DNA from: Flavobacteriaceae bacterium UBA4166
GTDB lineage: Bacteria; Bacteroidota; Bacteroidia; Flavobacteriales; Flavobacteriaceae
Direction: 5' to 3'
NCBI GenBank assembly: GCA_002379985.1
Contig: DFVG01000003.1
Coordinates: 39,856 to 103,855, forward strand
DNA: 64,000 nt
Under the pieces are notes generated by a model, which worked only from the letters and a program-made list of their open reading frames with translations, had not been told where the DNA came from and did no database searches. This document shows positions 54,690 through 62,459 of the stretch, piece after piece. Both the position numbers and the translations under genes were made by a program. How positions within the stretch are numbered: the stretch's first letter is position 1; the number at the start of each line of letters is the position of its first letter.

Positions 54690-54708
54690 AACTAACCAAC
54701 CAAAAAAA
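54690..54708 (-). repeat. 19-bp repeat downstream of a paralog gene (copy 1)
   Basis: AACTAACCAACCAAAAAAA, identical to 56136-56154. Each copy lies just beyond the stop codon of one of two paralogous minus-strand genes (4 and 9 bp), so it is a 3'-end element of the pair. Confidence 0.75.
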
Positions 54709-54711
54709 TTC

Positions 54712-55935
54712 TTACTGTATTCCGCGGCCTCGTCGGTTTGATGTCCCTTTAGATCGGCTTGATCCACTACTGCGGTTTACGGTTCCTCTAGATCTGTTCG
54801 AACTACTACGTTTTGCGGTAGTTCGCTTAGAAGTACTTCTGTTTATTGTGCTACTGCGCTTAGCAGGGGTACTTTTTCTGGAAACTCGGTTTGAATTTCC
54901 TTTGGAACGAGACACACGGTTGTTCTTTGCGATGCCACGTTGCGAATTCGAAGTACTTTTACGAATGGAACGATTTGCCGTATTTCCACGAGTTACGTTC
55001 TTACTGCGTACGGAATTGTTGCGTTTAACGGCTTTTGAATCTCTCGAGGATTTTGCAATACCACGAGTGGTCGTTGTGCCTCTCGAAATAGTATTTCGTT
55101 TTGAATTACCACGTACAGTATTTCTATTCACTGTTGTGCGATCGTTCTTCTTTGCAATACCTCTGGAATTCCCGCGAGCGGTATTTCCTCTGTTCGTGGT
55201 TCGCGCTACAGCCGTATTTACACGTCTCGGGTTGTAATCTCGGTTCTTAACCGTTCTTCCGTCTTTATAGTGTTTTCTACTTCCAGGGCGATAGAAATTT
55301 CTTCGTCCGTTAGCATATGCCACATTTCGACGATTGTTATAGTATCTTCTGTGATGCGCAAAGCTGTAGCGATGCGGTTTGTAATAGCGTCTATACGGAT
55401 AGTCATATACAATGCAGCTCGCATAGATAGGGCGGGCATAATATACGTGCCAAGGGCGGTATACGTAGGTACGGTAAAACGGACTCACAAAACCGGTGCA
55501 ATAATCAAAGTATCCATAACGATTATAGAAGACACGCAATCCACCAACACGAACGATACGGCGATCGTTGTATCGAATTTCTACGCTTCCCGCTTGTGCG
55601 ATACGTCCAAATTCGTCATAATAAATAGGTACATCTTCTACCTGAATCACAGCACCATAATCATCGTACTGTACAAAGGCATCATAATTATAACCAGAAT
55701 TATAGTTGATACTTACACCCGGTGTATTCACACTGACATTAACGCCATTTGACTGACCTAGAAATACAAAGTCGAATTGCCCATCCGGAAACACTGAAAA
55801 CTCAACGTTACCTTCTACAAAAATGTAGGAACTTCCATCGTATCCTCGAAAGGTTGATGCTTCGGCATTGGAGGCTGCTTTAACGGAAATTCCGCTGAGC
55901 AGGAGTCCAATGAATAAGAATGCTAATTTTTTCAT
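54712..55935 (-). CDS. Secreted paralog A with a long basic Ser/Arg/Asn-rich tail
   Basis: 407 residues. A signal peptide ends VKAAS. Residues ~25-150 share a domain with the protein at 56163-56762 (FVEGNVEFSVFPDGQFDF; YDEFGRIAQAGSVEIRYND; VRVGGLRVFYNRYGYFD). From about residue 190 on, the sequence is basic low complexity with RGIAK repeated (SRGIAKKND, TRGIAKSSR, QRGIAKNN). No known family. A sigma-54-like promoter lies 68 nt upstream. It is probably secreted or periplasmic. Confidence 0.75.
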   Translation of the reverse strand: MKKLAFLFIGLLLSGISVKAASNAEASTFRGYDGSSYIFVEGNVEFSVFPDGQFDFVFLGQSNGVNVSVNTPGVSINYNSGYNYDAFVQYDDYGAVIQVEDVPIYYDEFGRIAQAGSVEIRYNDRRIVRVGGLRVFYNRYGYFDYCTGFVSPFYRTYVYRPWHVYYARPIYASCIVYDYPYRRYYKPHRYSFAHHRRYYNNRRNVAYANGRRNFYRPGSRKHYKDGRTVKNRDYNPRRVNTAVARTTNRGNTARGNSRGIAKKNDRTTVNRNTVRGNSKRNTISRGTTTTRGIAKSSRDSKAVKRNNSVRSKNVTRGNTANRSIRKSTSNSQRGIAKNNRVSRSKGNSNRVSRKSTPAKRSSTINRSTSKRTTAKRSSSNRSRGTVNRSSGSSRSKGTSNRRGRGIQ

Positions 55936-56000
55936 GATGTTGAATTTAAGGGGTTCTACTTACTTTTATTTTCTTTGGTCAGTAAGAACATCAAATATAA

Positions 56001-56016
56001 AACAACGACCGTGCCA
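56001..56016 (-). promoter_or_regulatory. Sigma-54-like promoter of paralog A
   Basis: On the minus strand TGGCACG-GTCG-TTGTT. The -24 half is a perfect TGGCACG and the four-base spacer is right; the -12 half is TTGTT rather than TTGC, so the GC is not complete. The G of the -12 half lies 68 nt before the ATG. The same layout is found before paralog B. Confidence 0.65.
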
Positions 56017-56088
56017 AACTTTGGAATCTATGTATTTACGGGTGTTTCAGAGGAAAGTGGAAGAGTGTAACTAACTGGTTATAAATTA

Positions 56089-56130
56089 AGAATCCGCCGC
56101 GATTCACATTCAAACCGCGACGGATCTTTC
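56089..56130 (-). terminator. Hairpin downstream of paralog B
   Basis: Arms AAGAATCCGCCGCG and CGCGACGGATCTTT, with one G-T wobble and one mismatch around a 14-base loop. No T-tract follows on the minus strand, so it may act as a weak terminator or an RNA-stabilising hairpin. Confidence 0.45.
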
Positions 56131-56135
56131 AAAAA

Positions 56136-56154
56136 AACTAACCAACCAAAAAAA
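56136..56154 (-). repeat. 19-bp repeat downstream of a paralog gene (copy 2)
   Basis: AACTAACCAACCAAAAAAA, identical to 54690-54708; it lies 9 bp beyond the stop of paralog B. Confidence 0.75.
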
Positions 56155-56162
56155 CTATAATC

Positions 56163-56762
56163 TTAAATTTCTTTCTTTCTCAAGCGGGTATTTCTATCAT
56201 ACCATTCGTCATTTTCATTACTCCCTTGCGAATACCCATGATATAAATACCAATCATCGTGCCAAAAATTTTGATTAAAACGATTCACACTCCCAAGGGT
56301 CTTGCAAATCTTTCCGAAGCGATCATAGATAAGTTTCATATTTCCAACACGAACTAATTGACCGTGCTTGTAATTCATAGTGATACTACCTATGCTTTTT
56401 ACCTTTCCATTGCGTTGATAGGTAATCATTGAATTTCCAACGCTTCGAATTCTACCCAATCGATCTGTGGTTACAAAAGCACGGCGCCCACGCTCGTAAA
56501 CAGAAAAATTGCCCGGAGCATTGATGGCATAGTTAACGCTGGTGTTTGAACGCCCTCTGTTGCCAACATCTTGCCGTTGGAGCGGCTTGAAATCAAATTC
56601 TCCAAAGGTATTCACCTTATAAAGAACGCCGTTTTCAACAAACAAAATTTCCTGAGCGTTATAATAGCGGTGCGCAGGCAATGTTAGCTGAATGTTCTGT
56701 TGTTGTGCCTGTGTAGCGGCTCCTGTTAGAAGCACTGCTACGAAAAGAATCACTTTTTTCAT
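56163..56762 (-). CDS. Secreted paralog B (short form)
   Basis: 199 residues from the ATG at 56762 (a TTG two codons earlier is less likely). Signal peptide MKKVILFVAVLLTGAATQAQ. It shares the domain of paralog A, with the order GVLYKVNTFGEFDFKPL, TTDRLGRIRSVGNSMITYQ, HGQLVRVGNMKLIYDRFGKI, but lacks the basic tail. Unknown family; strands repeat in a YD-type pattern (tyrosine, aspartate, glycine). It shares promoter layout and a 3' repeat with paralog A, so the two form a co-regulated pair. Confidence 0.75.
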   Translation of the reverse strand: MKKVILFVAVLLTGAATQAQQQNIQLTLPAHRYYNAQEILFVENGVLYKVNTFGEFDFKPLQRQDVGNRGRSNTSVNYAINAPGNFSVYERGRRAFVTTDRLGRIRSVGNSMITYQRNGKVKSIGSITMNYKHGQLVRVGNMKLIYDRFGKICKTLGSVNRFNQNFWHDDWYLYHGYSQGSNENDEWYDRNTRLRKKEI

Positions 56763-56827
56763 AATCAAATCATTTTAAGTGAGGCCGCAATAGAAGCGAT
56801 GCGACGTACGCTATTTGATTATGAAAT

Positions 56828-56843
56828 ACCAAGAGGCGTGCCA
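56828..56843 (-). promoter_or_regulatory. Sigma-54-like promoter of paralog B
   Basis: On the minus strand TGGCACG-CCTC-TTGGT. The -24 half and the spacing are perfect and the -12 half is TTGGT, again without the C. The -12 G lies exactly 68 nt before the ATG, the same as for paralog A. Confidence 0.65.
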
Positions 56844-56872
56844 AAAAGAAAAGGTACTGTAGGAGCCGAAGG

Positions 56873-57793
56873 TTATTTGATAAGTAACTTTCCGGCTTTG
56901 AGGGTATTGCCTTCGAAAATAATTTTATAGAAATACAACCCTGAACGATAGTTCATAGCATGGATCTTTAGATGGTCTGCGGAAGGTTTTTCTTTTCTAA
57001 CTAAGCTTCCGTTGGCATCAAAAATGAGGATTTCATCAACCTGTTGTGCTTTTGGAAGTGAAAGGATAGAAACCTCCGTCACCGGATTAGGATATACTCC
57101 AATGGCTTCAATAGTGTTATCCACGGTACCAAGGGTAGTATTGTCGCAAGAGGTAGCTTCGTTAAAAAAAGTGGTGTTTCCTTGATTGGTGAAACAAGCC
57201 AAGCGATGTTCAGCAGTGATATCAATAGTTTCGTCTAAAAGATCTAACCCTGTGATATTTCCGATCCCCTCAATCCATTGAAAAGGTTCGCCCGTAACAC
57301 CGAAGTTTTCCTCAAAAGTAATTACTGTTCGATCTTCTCCCGCAATAAATTCAGTGCTAATGCTTCCAACCGTAAGCTCTGAATAAGAAGTAGTGCTAAA
57401 TGCATCCCCCGCTACACACGACTTGCGGAAATCATATCCAGAACCGGGTATTTCAAAAGTTTCACCCACTTGTAGGTTAAAGTCAAAGATCACGTTATCT
57501 GTTTCTGAAAACTCTTCATACTTATAGATAACTTTGTTTTGTTCACGTAAAAGACAACGCACTTGGCCATTGGCTACCATCTCGTAATATTCGGTACCAT
57601 TGACCTCAACAAGTTCTCCAACAACAACGTCGAAAGTAATGGTATAACAACAAGGTATATCGGGTGGAGGATCAAAAACCTCATACCGAACGTCCACATT
57701 CCATTCGTTTCCTTCTTCCAGCATCGGAATATAGGCTTGCGACCAGCTATAAGAAGCTATAAATAATGTAAGTAAGAATGTAATTTTTTTCAT
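56873..57793 (-). CDS. Secreted T9SS-sorted protein
   Basis: 306 residues with a signal peptide (MKKITFLLTLFIASYSWSQ). The mature part is beta-rich with cysteines (DIPCCYTITFDVV, VRCLLREQNKVIYKYEEF). The C-terminal ~75 residues form a T9SS sorting domain (IGVYPNPVTEVSIL, and FYKIIFEGNTLKAGKLLIK). It would be exported to the cell surface or outside. No catalytic motif recognised; likely structural or binding. It starts 24 nt from the uvrA stop and may be co-transcribed with uvrA or have its own promoter. Confidence 0.83.
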   Translation of the reverse strand: MKKITFLLTLFIASYSWSQAYIPMLEEGNEWNVDVRYEVFDPPPDIPCCYTITFDVVVGELVEVNGTEYYEMVANGQVRCLLREQNKVIYKYEEFSETDNVIFDFNLQVGETFEIPGSGYDFRKSCVAGDAFSTTSYSELTVGSISTEFIAGEDRTVITFEENFGVTGEPFQWIEGIGNITGLDLLDETIDITAEHRLACFTNQGNTTFFNEATSCDNTTLGTVDNTIEAIGVYPNPVTEVSILSLPKAQQVDEILIFDANGSLVRKEKPSADHLKIHAMNYRSGLYFYKIIFEGNTLKAGKLLIK

Positions 57794-57817
57794 CTCCCCG
57801 TAGTTTACTGGAAGATA

Positions 57818-60595
57818 CTAAATTTTTTCTTTAAGGTATTGCGCTGTAAAGGAGTCTGTGTTTTTAATGATCTCTTCGGGAGTGCCTGCTGCAACTACAG
57901 TTCCACCTTTTTCACCGCCCTCCGGACCTAAATCTATGATATAGTCGGCACACTTGATCAAATCGAGATTGTGCTCTACAACAATGACGGTATGTCCCTT
58001 GTCAAGTAAGGCATAGAAAGATGCTAACAGCTTTTTTATATCGTGAAAGTGAAGTCCGGTCGTAGGCTCGTCAAAGATAAAAAGTGCTTTGTCCTTGGTA
58101 TTTCCTTTGACTAAGAAAGACGCCAATTTGATGCGTTGTGCTTCTCCTCCGGAAAGGGTAGAAGAACTTTGACCGAGTTGCACATAACCGAGTCCGACAT
58201 CCTGCAATGGTTGTAGTTTCTGAACGATCTTTGTCTCCTCGTAGGTTTCAAAGAATGCAATGGCATCATCCACCGTCATATTAAGGATGTCGCTGATATG
58301 CTTTTCATTGAATTTGACTTCCAAGATCTCTTTTTTGAAACGTTTACCGTCGCAAGTATCACAAGTAAGATGTACGTCGGCCATAAACTGCATTTCAATG
58401 GTCACTTCGCCTTCACCTTTACACGTTTCACAGCGACCTCCGTCAACATTAAAGCTGAAATGTTTCGCCTTGTAGCCGCGGATGTCACTCAGCTTTTGAG
58501 AAGCAAAAAGTGCGCGTATATCATCATAGGCCTTGATATACGTAACAGGATTCGATCTGCTAGAACGACCAATCGGATTCTGATCAATGAACTCAATAGT
58601 TTTGATGGCGTCCACGTTTCCGGTGAGTTCGCTGTATTGTCCCGGCTTGTCACCATAGTTACCAATTTGTCGCTGAAGGGCAGGGTAGAGGATCTTCTTT
58701 ACCAAGGTGCTTTTTCCACTTCCGGAAACCCCGGTAACTGCAGTAAAAGCACCTAAAGGAAAACGCACATCGATGTTTTTCAAATTGTTATGCCGGGCTC
58801 CTTTAATCCCAATTTCTTTTACTGTCTTCCTGCGTTGCTCTGGAACTTCGATCTCCATTTCACCGTTCAAGTATTTTGCGGTCAGCGAGTCTGAATTTAA
58901 AATTTCTTTGAAGGTGCCTTTTGCAACTACCTCACCACCGTAGGTGCCAGCTTCCGGACCAATATCAATAATAGTGTCAGCCGCTTTCATAATGTCTTCA
59001 TCATGTTCTACTACAATCACCGTATTGCCCAGATCACGTAGGGATTTAAGCACGCCTATCAATCGTTCTGTATCCTTTGGATGGAGGCCGATACTAGGTT
59101 CGTCGAGAATGTACATAGAGCCTACCAAACTACTTCCCAGCGAAGTGGCCAGATTAATGCGTTGCGATTCTCCTCCGGAAAGGGTATTGCTTTTTCGATT
59201 GAGCGTCAAATAGCTGAGTCCGACATCCATCAAAAATGTGAGTCGGTTATTAATTTCCAAAAGCAATCGTTTGCCAATTTTTTCTTCGTATTTATTGAGC
59301 GTAAGGTTCTGAAAGAACGCATAGACCTTATCTAACGGGATTTCTACTAATTCGGTAATGGCGGTATCATTGATCTTTACGTAACCGGCTTCCGGCCGAA
59401 GTCGTTTGCCTTTACAAGTACTGCAACGTGTTTTTCCGCGGTAGCGAGAAAGCATCACGCGATTCTGGATCTTATAGCTTTTCGATTCCAGGAAACTGAA
59501 AAAATCATTCAGCCCTTCAAAATATTTGTTGCCATCCCAAACCAGTTGTTTTTGTTCTTCGGAAAGTTCAAACCATGGTTTGTGAATAGGGAAGTCAAAT
59601 TTATAGGCATTGTTCACCAACTGATCGCGGTACCAGCTCATACTTTCTCCGCGCCAAGGAAAAATGGCATTGTCATAGATGGACAGACCGGTATTTGGAA
59701 TCACCAAATCTTCATCGATGCCGATCACATCACCGTAGCCTTCACAGGTAGGGCAGGCCCCATAAGGATTGTTAAAGCTGAAGAGATGTACGTTAGGTTC
59801 AATAAATGTGATTCCATCGGCTTCAAATCGGTTATTAAATTCGTGCAGTTGGTTGCTTTCGAGTTCTTCAACATAGAGTTCGCCTTTTCCTTCATAGAAG
59901 GCCACTTCAGCAGCATCTGCCAATCGATTATAGAAATCTTCATCATCTTGAGTGATAACGCGATCAACGACCAACCAGAGATCATCCGGAAGGTTATCAT
60001 GATCGATTGCATCCATCCGAAGAACTTCTCCATTCGCTTTGATACGAGCATACCCTTGTTGTGCCAACGCTTGTAACTTATCCTTCATTTTTCGACCTTC
60101 TTCCAAATGAATCGGGGCAAGGAGCAATAATTTGGTGCGATCGGGAAATGTTTTAATAAAATCTAACACATCACTCACTCGATCTTTTTTCACTTCTTTG
60201 CCGGTTGAGGGAGAATATGTTTTTCCCACACGAGTGAAAAGTAATTTTAGGTAGTCATAGATTTCAGTCGAAGTTCCTACCGTAGAACGCGGATTTGTAG
60301 CATTCACCTTTTGCTCAATGGCAATTGCGGGAGCGATGCCTTTGATAGCATCAACCTTTGGTTTATTGAGTCGGCCTAAAAATTGGCGCGCATACGAGGA
60401 TAGACTTTCCACATAGCGGCGTTGTCCTTCAGCATAGAGGGTATCGAAGGCGAGGCTTGATTTTCCACTTCCGGAAAGACCTGTAATCACTACCAATTCG
60501 TTTCTGGGGATATTAACATGAATATCCTTGAGGTTGTGAAGCTTTGCGCCTTCAATGATGATGTTCTTTTTGGTATCTAGCGTTTCCGTAGTCAA
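57818..60595 (-). CDS. uvrA: UvrABC excision repair subunit A
   Basis: 925 residues. DNA-damage recognition ATPase of nucleotide excision repair. Walker A motifs are GLSGSGKSSLAFDTLYAEGQ in the first half and GVSGSGKSTLVKKILYP in the second; ABC signatures are LSGGESQRINLA and LSGGEAQRIKLA. Zinc-finger cysteines include CPTCEGYGD, CSTCKGKRL and CETCKGEGE/CDTCDGK. The start is TTG at 60595-60593; the first in-frame upstream codons hold no ATG. A TATCTTTG element lies ~100 nt upstream. Downstream is the T9SS gene. Confidence 0.97.
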   Translation of the reverse strand: MTTETLDTKKNIIIEGAKLHNLKDIHVNIPRNELVVITGLSGSGKSSLAFDTLYAEGQRRYVESLSSYARQFLGRLNKPKVDAIKGIAPAIAIEQKVNATNPRSTVGTSTEIYDYLKLLFTRVGKTYSPSTGKEVKKDRVSDVLDFIKTFPDRTKLLLLAPIHLEEGRKMKDKLQALAQQGYARIKANGEVLRMDAIDHDNLPDDLWLVVDRVITQDDEDFYNRLADAAEVAFYEGKGELYVEELESNQLHEFNNRFEADGITFIEPNVHLFSFNNPYGACPTCEGYGDVIGIDEDLVIPNTGLSIYDNAIFPWRGESMSWYRDQLVNNAYKFDFPIHKPWFELSEEQKQLVWDGNKYFEGLNDFFSFLESKSYKIQNRVMLSRYRGKTRCSTCKGKRLRPEAGYVKINDTAITELVEIPLDKVYAFFQNLTLNKYEEKIGKRLLLEINNRLTFLMDVGLSYLTLNRKSNTLSGGESQRINLATSLGSSLVGSMYILDEPSIGLHPKDTERLIGVLKSLRDLGNTVIVVEHDEDIMKAADTIIDIGPEAGTYGGEVVAKGTFKEILNSDSLTAKYLNGEMEIEVPEQRRKTVKEIGIKGARHNNLKNIDVRFPLGAFTAVTGVSGSGKSTLVKKILYPALQRQIGNYGDKPGQYSELTGNVDAIKTIEFIDQNPIGRSSRSNPVTYIKAYDDIRALFASQKLSDIRGYKAKHFSFNVDGGRCETCKGEGEVTIEMQFMADVHLTCDTCDGKRFKKEILEVKFNEKHISDILNMTVDDAIAFFETYEETKIVQKLQPLQDVGLGYVQLGQSSSTLSGGEAQRIKLASFLVKGNTKDKALFIFDEPTTGLHFHDIKKLLASFYALLDKGHTVIVVEHNLDLIKCADYIIDLGPEGGEKGGTVVAAGTPEEIIKNTDSFTAQYLKEKI

Positions 60596-60931
60596 AATAA
60601 TTGCCTTCTTTTTTATTAATTTCTTAGATCATAGATAATACAAAACGGCATAACTATTGTTCCCATTTGTATAAGCTATCGTTTGAGATTTTGCAAAGAT
60701 ACTACATTGTTTTATGCTTCTACACGAGCGACTTATCAATGTCTTTAATTAGGGTTTTTTTAAGAAAAAAGCCACAAATGTTTGCATTTCTTAAAACTTT
60801 GTTATTATATTTACCCCTCGCAACGATAAAAAATAAATTTATTGCCTATAGCATAACATTACTTTAAATAAACATTTGAGCTAAGCAACCAAGGTCACCT
60901 GTTGTTTATTTTTTTAAGAAGAAGTATTGTT
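60596..60931. other. Intergenic region between uvrA and the sigma factor gene
   Basis: 336 bases of AT-rich DNA between divergent genes. On the minus strand TATCTTTG lies at 60701-60694, a good -7 element for uvrA. On the plus strand there are TTTG and TATATTT words before the sigma gene but no full promoter that I would defend. No RNA gene or clear small frame seen; a 66-codon plus-strand frame inside looks like chance. Confidence 0.6.
60694..60701 (-). promoter_or_regulatory. Bacteroidota -7 element for uvrA
   Basis: On the minus strand TATCTTTG, a match to TAnnTTTG, about 100 nt upstream of the uvrA TTG start. No clear TTG at -33 spacing is seen. Confidence 0.55.
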
Positions 60932-61516
60932 ATGAAGCGAAGTATACCTACCGATGCGCACTATGTTAGTGCCTACATGAATGGAGATGAATCTGCACTC
61001 TGTGAGCTCATCACCAGACACAAACAAAGAATCTACAGTTTTATTTATTCCAAGGTTTTCGACAAAGATATTGCCGAAGATATTTTTCAGGACACTTTTA
61101 TCAAAGTGATTAAGACCCTAAAAAGAGGGGCTTACAATGAAGAGGGGAAATTTCTTCCTTGGGTAATGCGTATTGCACATAATTTGGTCATTGATCATTT
61201 TAGAAAAAGCAATCGGATGCCAAAATTCGAAAACAAAGACGATTTTAATATCTTTTCAGTATTAAGCGATAATAGCTTAAATATTGAAAAACGCATGATC
61301 AAAGGGCAAGTGGAAAGCGACGTTCGAAGATTGATTGAAGAGCTTCCTGAAGATCAGAAAACAGTGCTAATGATGCGCATTTATAAAGAAATGAGCTTCA
61401 AGGAAATTAGCGAACGAACCGGGGTCAGTATCAATACGGCTTTAGGGAGAATGCGTTATGCTTTAATCAATTTACGAAAGGTAATTGACAAGCATAATAT
61501 TATTTTAACAAATTAG
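60932..61516 (+). CDS. RNA polymerase sigma-70 family factor (ECF type)
   Basis: 194 residues from the ATG at 60932 (a TTG frame start 10 codons earlier is weak). Region 2 has SKVFDKDIAEDIFQDTFIKV and WVMRIAHNLVIDHFRK; region 4 has LPEDQKTVLMMRIYKEMSFK and a helix-turn-helix EISERTGVSINTALGRMRYA. Region 3 is absent, as in ECF factors. No anti-sigma gene is adjacent, although the next gene is a 50-residue protein. Regulon and signal unknown. Confidence 0.93.
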   Translation: MKRSIPTDAHYVSAYMNGDESALCELITRHKQRIYSFIYSKVFDKDIAEDIFQDTFIKVIKTLKRGAYNEEGKFLPWVMRIAHNLVIDHFRKSNRMPKFENKDDFNIFSVLSDNSLNIEKRMIKGQVESDVRRLIEELPEDQKTVLMMRIYKEMSFKEISERTGVSINTALGRMRYALINLRKVIDKHNIILTN

Positions 61517-61574
61517 CACAATAAGTACAATTTTGCCGCGTTAATAAATAACATTAACCTCAAAATTACGTTCT

Positions 61575-61727
61575 ATGGCAAAACTGTACTCTGAAAAACC
61601 ACGTTCGGAACGCGTGGAAAAACAATTGGTTCCGAAAGAAGAAACCATAAAATTTCTTCTGGATTATAGTAAGGCTTTAAGTGTTATAGATTATAATAAA
61701 TTGAAGTTTGAAGCACTTCTAAACTAA
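61575..61727 (+). CDS. 50-residue protein downstream of the sigma factor gene
   Basis: Frame from ATG 61575 to TAA 61727, beginning MAKLYSEKPRSERVEKQLV, with a helical end (IKFLLDYSKALSVIDYNKL). It starts 58 nt after the sigma factor stop on the same strand and is followed by a strong terminator, so both may share a transcript. Charge pattern and helices suggest a small cytosolic protein. Flavobacterial genomes often have a short gene at this place, but I cannot name a family. Confidence 0.68.
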   Translation: MAKLYSEKPRSERVEKQLVPKEETIKFLLDYSKALSVIDYNKLKFEALLN

Positions 61728-61734
61728 ACTTTGG

Positions 61735-61766
61735 AAAAACCCCGGGATAAGATGACCGGGGTTTTT
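61735..61766. terminator. Bidirectional terminator
   Basis: AAAAACCCCGG and CCGGGGTTTTT (61735-61745 with 61756-61766) form an 11-bp stem with a 10-base loop, with T beyond. It separates the 50-residue gene from the convergent nth gene. Confidence 0.88.
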
Positions 61767-61767
61767 T

Positions 61768-62430
61768 TTATTTCCTTTTCTTGCTCTTATAATACGCATT
61801 CAGTACTGTTTTTCTACCAATGGTGTTGGTGATGATGTCCTTTTCGAGGTCCCAACCACGCGCCGGACTATACTGCCGCCCGTACCAAATAATTTGAAGG
61901 TGTAATTTGTTCCAATGATCTTTGGGAAATAAGCGTTTTGCGTCTTTTTCAGTCTGTACCACATTTTTCCCTGTGGAAAGTCCCCAACGGTACATCAATC
62001 GATGAATATGTGTGTCAACTGGAAAAGCCGGTACATTAAAAGCTTGTGACATTACCACACTAGCGGTTTTGTGTCCAACAGCAGGTAGGCGTTCTAAAGC
62101 TTCAAAAGAGGCGGGCACGTTACCATTATATTCTTCGATCAAGATCTTCGAGAGTCCGTATATTCCTTTCGATTTCATAGGAGAGAGCCCCACCGGTTTA
62201 ATAATTTCACGAATTTCACCTACCGAGAGTTTTACCATATCGTAAGGATTATCGGCTATTTCAAATAAGAGAGGCGTTATCTGATTTACGCGCACATCTG
62301 TACTCTGGGCTGAAAGCAGAACAGCGATTAATAAGGTATAGGGGTCTTTATGATCTAATGGGATGGGAATCTCAGGATAGAGTCGGTTTAACGTTTCAAT
62401 AACAAAAGTTACCTTTTCTTGCTTGGTCAT
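61768..62430 (-). CDS. nth: Endonuclease III-type DNA glycosylase without Fe-S cluster
   Basis: Base-excision glycosylase/AP lyase for oxidised pyrimidines, 220 residues from the ATG at 62430 (the frame opens 21 codons earlier without homology). The helix-hairpin-helix region is LPAVGHKTASVVMSQAFN with catalytic Lys121, and VDTHIHRL holds Asp139. The C-terminus, where E. coli Nth has four cysteines binding a 4Fe-4S cluster, reads YGRQYSPARGWDLEKDIIT; the protein has no cysteine at all. A cluster-less form of the family is the most direct reading. Divergent from the peroxiredoxin gene with only 29 nt between. Confidence 0.92.
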   Translation of the reverse strand: MTKQEKVTFVIETLNRLYPEIPIPLDHKDPYTLLIAVLLSAQSTDVRVNQITPLLFEIADNPYDMVKLSVGEIREIIKPVGLSPMKSKGIYGLSKILIEEYNGNVPASFEALERLPAVGHKTASVVMSQAFNVPAFPVDTHIHRLMYRWGLSTGKNVVQTEKDAKRLFPKDHWNKLHLQIIWYGRQYSPARGWDLEKDIITNTIGRKTVLNAYYKSKKRK

Positions 62431-62459
62431 TTTCTCTAATTTTACACAAAAGTAAACCA

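Noticed and set aside
55270..55752. 160-codon plus-strand frame rich in Ile, Val and Thr
   Set aside because: It is the antisense of the low-complexity gene at 54712-55935; the composition is explained by complementing Tyr, Asp and Asn codons.
59546..60076. 176-codon plus-strand frame
   Set aside because: Fully antisense to uvrA and lacks any domain pattern.
60667..60867. 66-codon plus-strand frame between uvrA and the sigma gene
   Set aside because: Very hydrophobic AT-rich translation with no start signals; the uvrA -7 element lies inside it.
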